The position numbers and the translations under genes are program-made. DNA of 33,833 bases from Sulfurimonas sp. (GTDB lineage Bacteria > Campylobacterota > Campylobacteria > Campylobacterales > Sulfurimonadaceae): positions 1 through 33,833 of the forward strand of contig NZ_JADGFC010000013.1 in the NCBI RefSeq assembly GCF_016744025.1, given 5' to 3'. Numbering within the stretch: position 1 is the stretch's first letter; each line of letters opens with the position of its first letter. Shown in pieces: positions 31,234 through 33,833 of this stretch. The notes below the pieces were generated by a model that made no database searches, was not told the origin of the DNA, and worked only from the letters and a program-made list of their open reading frames with translations.

Positions 31234-31256
31234 TTTATTTAACAAAAGAGGTTCAA

Positions 31257-32021
31257 ATGGAAAATATAAAAGAGATATTGAATAGATTATGCCTATTTTA
31301 TGGGGTTTCGAATAATAGAAAATTATCTGAAAAAATAAATATTAACTATAATACAGTGAGTACTTGGATAAAAAGAGATAGTATTCCTTATGAAAAACTA
31401 CATAAAATAGTACAAAAAGAAAGTATTTCTTATGATTGGCTCCTAACAGGGAAAGGAGAAATGTTTTTAAAAGAGGAAAATGACAGTACTATTGTTTTAG
31501 GAAATGATAATGTAACAGTGAGCGGTAAAGGTAGCAGTATTAATCATTCATTTAATGCTAAGAAAAAAAAGAAAAAAGAAAATTTTACAGAGATAGTAAG
31601 TATTCCATATTTAGAAAATACATATGCATCAGCTGGTCATGGTGCAATCAACTATGATGAAGCACCTCACCCTATGAGTTTTGATAAAAACTTTTTACAA
31701 AGACATTTTGGATTGGTATCTTTTAAAAATCTTCATATTATTAATGCTATAGGTAATTCAATGGAACCTACTTTTAAAGAAGGTGAGTTACTGATGATAA
31801 ACCCTTTTGAAAATGAAAACATGTATATAAAAGATGGTGGTATATATGTCATTTCTTGTAATAACAGTGTATTGGTAAAAAGAATAAATCATAATCCTAT
31901 TAGTGGTAAAGTTACACTAATAAGTGATAATAAAGAATATGATGATATACCAATAGAAAAAAATGAGTTTGAATTATGCAAAATAATAGGTCGTGTTGTA
32001 GGACACTTTGATAAAATTTAA
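31257..32021 (+). CDS. Main CI-like S24 repressor
   Basis: 254 residues. N-terminal CI-type helix-turn-helix with the family ending SIPYEKLHKI...SYDWLLTGKGEMF (about 42-70). A flexible linker contains GNDNVTVSGKGSSIN and a KKKKKK run. The S24 domain (about 112-252) has cleavage pair Ala126-Gly127 in YASAGHG, Ser168 in GNSMEPT and Lys208 in VLVKRI, so RecA-stimulated self-cleavage is expected. It should hold the early promoter off and keep lysogeny. RBS AGAGG before ATG. Confidence 0.92.
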   Translation: MENIKEILNRLCLFYGVSNNRKLSEKININYNTVSTWIKRDSIPYEKLHKIVQKESISYDWLLTGKGEMFLKEENDSTIVLGNDNVTVSGKGSSINHSFNAKKKKKKENFTEIVSIPYLENTYASAGHGAINYDEAPHPMSFDKNFLQRHFGLVSFKNLHIINAIGNSMEPTFKEGELLMINPFENENMYIKDGGIYVISCNNSVLVKRINHNPISGKVTLISDNKEYDDIPIEKNEFELCKIIGRVVGHFDKI

Positions 32022-32032
32022 AAAGGTAGAAG

Positions 32033-32593
32033 ATGGCTGATGTTAAAGGAAATGATAATTACACGATTGATGGAAATAATAGTCATATAGGGGATAAAAT
32101 TCACAATATAGATACAATAAATATAATCAATGTTAAAAATGAAAATAAAGACGTAGTAAAACAAAGGAGAATAGAACCTTTTTTTAAAATAGGTCTCATA
32201 AAGACACCATTTTTTAATCAATTCTTTTTTTATTCTTTTGTAGTTATTTCTTTATCCTTGTTAACTATATTTAATATGTTTAGATTTTCATTTGCGATGA
32301 TATTTCCAATTTATTTAGCATTGCTAATAGGAGCATATTGGTTACATGGTAAATTATATATTAGATTTTTTGATATGGTGTATATAAAAGAAGATGAAGT
32401 TACGAAAGGGGATATTTCTTATTTATATGAAAAAATAAATCCCGATAGTATAGAAGTAGATAATAGTGGAAAGATTCATTTTGGTTTTGTTGATAGTACA
32501 GAGAATAAATCATTTGATATGAAAAGTAATGCAGCTAGCTTATTGAAGTATAAAATTAAAGAATATCATAAGTATAAAAAGAAGGAAGAATAA
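32033..32593 (+). CDS. Membrane protein with GNDN/GNNS N-terminal motif
   Basis: 186 residues and not recognised. The N terminus reads VKGNDNYTIDGNNSHIGDKI, an Asn/Gly-rich repeat related to the linker of the neighbouring repressor. Two membrane helices follow (about 62-85 and 88-106), then a charged cytoplasmic-type domain. It is eleven bases after the repressor gene, with AAGGTAG upstream, so it is expressed in the lysogen. Superinfection exclusion or defence is a reasonable guess, not shown. Confidence 0.75.
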   Translation: MADVKGNDNYTIDGNNSHIGDKIHNIDTINIINVKNENKDVVKQRRIEPFFKIGLIKTPFFNQFFFYSFVVISLSLLTIFNMFRFSFAMIFPIYLALLIGAYWLHGKLYIRFFDMVYIKEDEVTKGDISYLYEKINPDSIEVDNSGKIHFGFVDSTENKSFDMKSNAASLLKYKIKEYHKYKKKEE

Positions 32594-33352
32594 ATGATAA
32601 AGAAAAACATTCAAGTTTCTGGTTTTACACAAGCACAGAGATTAAAAGACTTAGAAAAAATCAAAACAAAATATTTAAAAAAAGATTATAAATTTATTGA
32701 ATATATAGATGATGGTATCACTAAGTCAATAGCTATATTTGAAGTTGATGAAAAAATTATAAAAAAAGAGAAAAATAAAAAAATAACTATAGCAGTTGTA
32801 TCACTATTAATAATAGTTTTTTTTATTTTTTCTACAACTAAAGAAACTAATTTCTTAGAAAAAACAAATAAAGAGGCACAATCATTATCACTTCAAAGAT
32901 TGGAAAATATATCAAAAGATTACGTTCAAAGTAAACAAATTTCAGAATCATATGGTAAAAGCTTCTATAATTGCTTAGGACAACTCATTTGGGAAAAAGA
33001 TGAAAAGTTAACAATTAATAAAATGCTAGATTGGTGTTATATAGACTATGAAAAAGCAGACAATCATCAAATGAAGCAATACTATAATACAGCAAAATTA
33101 ATGAAAGATATTAGCCCTTGGGATGGTAGCTATAAACCTTTTGAGGACTATATTAAAACTATTATGACTAACTCAAATTCATATGAACATGAAAATACAA
33201 AAATCAATTTTGTTTATTATGGAGCTGATAGACCTCACATGCAAGTTAGAACGACATTTAAGGGTACAAATGCTTTGGGTTGTGTTGTTAGTAATAGTAT
33301 GTCAGTAAAAGTAGATGCGATAACAAATAAACTTTACGATATTTCAAATTAA
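32594..33352 (+). CDS. Single-pass membrane protein
   Basis: 252 residues. A basic N-terminal domain (QAQRLKDLEKIKTKYLKKDY) is followed by one helix at about 84-101 (ITIAVVSLLIIVFFIF), then a 150-residue exported domain with Cys in FYNCLGQLIW, DWCYIDY and ALGCVVS. The C-terminal VKVDAITNKLYDIS resembles small beta domains. It follows the previous gene with no gap (AAGGAAG upstream) and ends the lysogenic operon. Function unknown. Confidence 0.75.
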   Translation: MIKKNIQVSGFTQAQRLKDLEKIKTKYLKKDYKFIEYIDDGITKSIAIFEVDEKIIKKEKNKKITIAVVSLLIIVFFIFSTTKETNFLEKTNKEAQSLSLQRLENISKDYVQSKQISESYGKSFYNCLGQLIWEKDEKLTINKMLDWCYIDYEKADNHQMKQYYNTAKLMKDISPWDGSYKPFEDYIKTIMTNSNSYEHENTKINFVYYGADRPHMQVRTTFKGTNALGCVVSNSMSVKVDAITNKLYDISN

Positions 33353-33833
33353 CTATAATTCTTATTTAGATACTTACTTTTTAGGAGCAATTAATTAGTT
33401 TACTTACGAAAGTTGTATTGGTTGTATTGCTTAGGTTGTATTGCACAACTTTACAACCGTTTTACCTCAACTAAAAACTGGGCAATTTTTCCAATTTTAT
33501 TTCCATTATAAAGATGCTTAAAAAGCCCAACATATAGTAATAGCAGTAAGTTTACAAAGAATAAAATTTCAAGTATTTTTAGAAAAAATAGACACAAACC
33601 AATCAACGATGTAAAAAACTAACCACTAACCTTTCTACAACCGACAACCAAAACCCCCACAAACCCCCACAAAACCGAACCAAAAAGAATAAATCCGCAA
33701 ATTTTACACACTCACATTTTCAACACACCCTCACATTTATTTTTTGATGCTTCCTGTAGTTCATTTTGTTTTTGATATTTTTAGTTTTTATCAACTCTTT
33801 TCACCACTTATAAGTATGCTTTTTATACTATTT
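33353..33833. other. Non-coding right end with repeats and candidate prophage terminus
   Basis: 481 bp without a convincing gene. In order: a site TTAATTAGTT-TACTTACGAAAG at 33391-33412 related to the left-end repeats; three GTTGTATTG copies at 33412, 33421 and 33435 with an inverted TACAACC at 33452; TACAACCG again at 33636; a tandem AAACCCCCAC at 33651-33670; and TACACACTCACAT at 33705-33717, inverted relative to 139-151. The terminus probably lies near 33735 (CCTCACA), though a site up to 33763 cannot be excluded. Confidence 0.55.
33705..33736 (-). repeat. Inverted transposase-site-like sequences (right end)
   Basis: On the minus strand GAAAATGTGAGTGTGTAAAA aligns with GAAATGTTAGTGTGTATAAA at the left end; 12 of 13 bases of the core ATGTKAGTGTGTA are identical. 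A second ATGTGAG follows 19 bp outward. This opposite orientation at the two ends is what a Mu-type element needs. Confidence 0.5.

Larger units (their letters stand above)
30967..31256. promoter_or_regulatory. Lysis-lysogeny switch region
   Basis: 290 bp between the divergent early operon and main repressor. It contains the leftward promoter at 31191-31219, a rightward extended -10 (TGCTATAAT) at 31152-31160, paired AAAATGAAAGT at 31201 and 31223, paired AATAATGAAT at 31170 and 31183, and a small hairpin at about 31042-31058 inside the early leader. In Mu the same kind of region also acts as a transposition enhancer bound by the transposase. Confidence 0.7.

Noticed and set aside
33451-33606. 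A hydrophobic 51-codon minus-strand frame in the right end
   Set aside because: It has only TTG starts and no ribosome site; it ends inside the repeated TACAACCG motif. A hydrophobic frame is common by chance in A+T-rich DNA.
1-33833. A search for Mu Gam, mom and integrase-type genes, and for tRNA genes
   Set aside because: No sequence resembling a Gam nuclease inhibitor, mom, tyrosine or serine integrase, or a tRNA cloverleaf was seen; integration appears to depend only on the MuA-like transposase.

Overview
The window holds what looks like an essentially complete Mu-like transposable prophage in an A+T-rich (about two-thirds A+T) bacterium. The base composition, the codon use and the gene set (a D35E MuA-type transposase, Mu-type head genes, P2-type tail genes, a late Dam methylase and an M15 peptidase) suggest a Campylobacterota host such as an Arcobacter/Sulfurimonas-type organism, possibly related to the Mu-like CJIE1 prophages of Campylobacter. 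The host assignment is inference from composition and memory, not from a search.

Layout, left to right. 1-202: candidate left end with two adjacent 22-bp repeats that look like transposase-binding sites. 203-1573 (minus): a three-gene operon with a small Cys-rich protein, an S24-type repressor and a membrane-anchored protein. 1681-2250 (plus): a lipoprotein. 2280-13732 (minus, continuing from a promoter region near 14.0-14.17 kb): a P2-like contractile-tail operon in the order V, W, J, I, fibre, fibre assembly, DUF1353, lipoprotein, sheath FI, tube FII, chaperones E/E' with a -1 frameshift, tape measure T, U, X and D, ending in a Dam-type methylase. 14167-22560 (plus): Mu-like head genes: gp37-like, protease I with an internal scaffold start, decoration protein, major capsid, gp36-like, small and large terminase, DUF935 portal, MuF with a C-terminal nuclease-toxin-like domain, and gpG. 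22557-30966 (minus): early/middle operon. In transcription order it holds small proteins, a short basic protein, transposase A, ATPase B, DNA-binding proteins, DUF3164, M15 endolysin, a zinc-finger protein, a RepA-like ATPase, GemA and a Mor-type activator. 30967-31256: a switch region with a clear sigma70-type early promoter and paired operator-like repeats. 31257-33352 (plus): the main S24 repressor and two membrane proteins probably expressed in the lysogen. 33353-33833: non-coding right end.

How the parts work together (inference from Mu biology). The right-hand repressor shuts the leftward early promoter. On induction A and B replicate the element by transposition, and the Mor-like protein made last in the early operon activates the single divergent control region at 14.0-14.17 kb. 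From there the tail operon runs left and the head operon runs right. Unlike Mu, whose lytic genes are mostly co-directional, the head operon runs head-on into the early operon.

Most notable observations: a second S24 repressor at the opposite end with an altered cleavage site; a MuF protein carrying a PBECR-like nuclease domain with no visible immunity gene; a perfect T TTT TTG slippery site between E and E'; an in-frame scaffold start inside the protease gene; a 10-nt element that could pair with and hide the dam start codon; a 26-bp hairpin made of 9-bp iterations between the RepA-like gene and gemA, whose motif recurs at the right end; and a duplicated 24-bp palindrome in the early operon.
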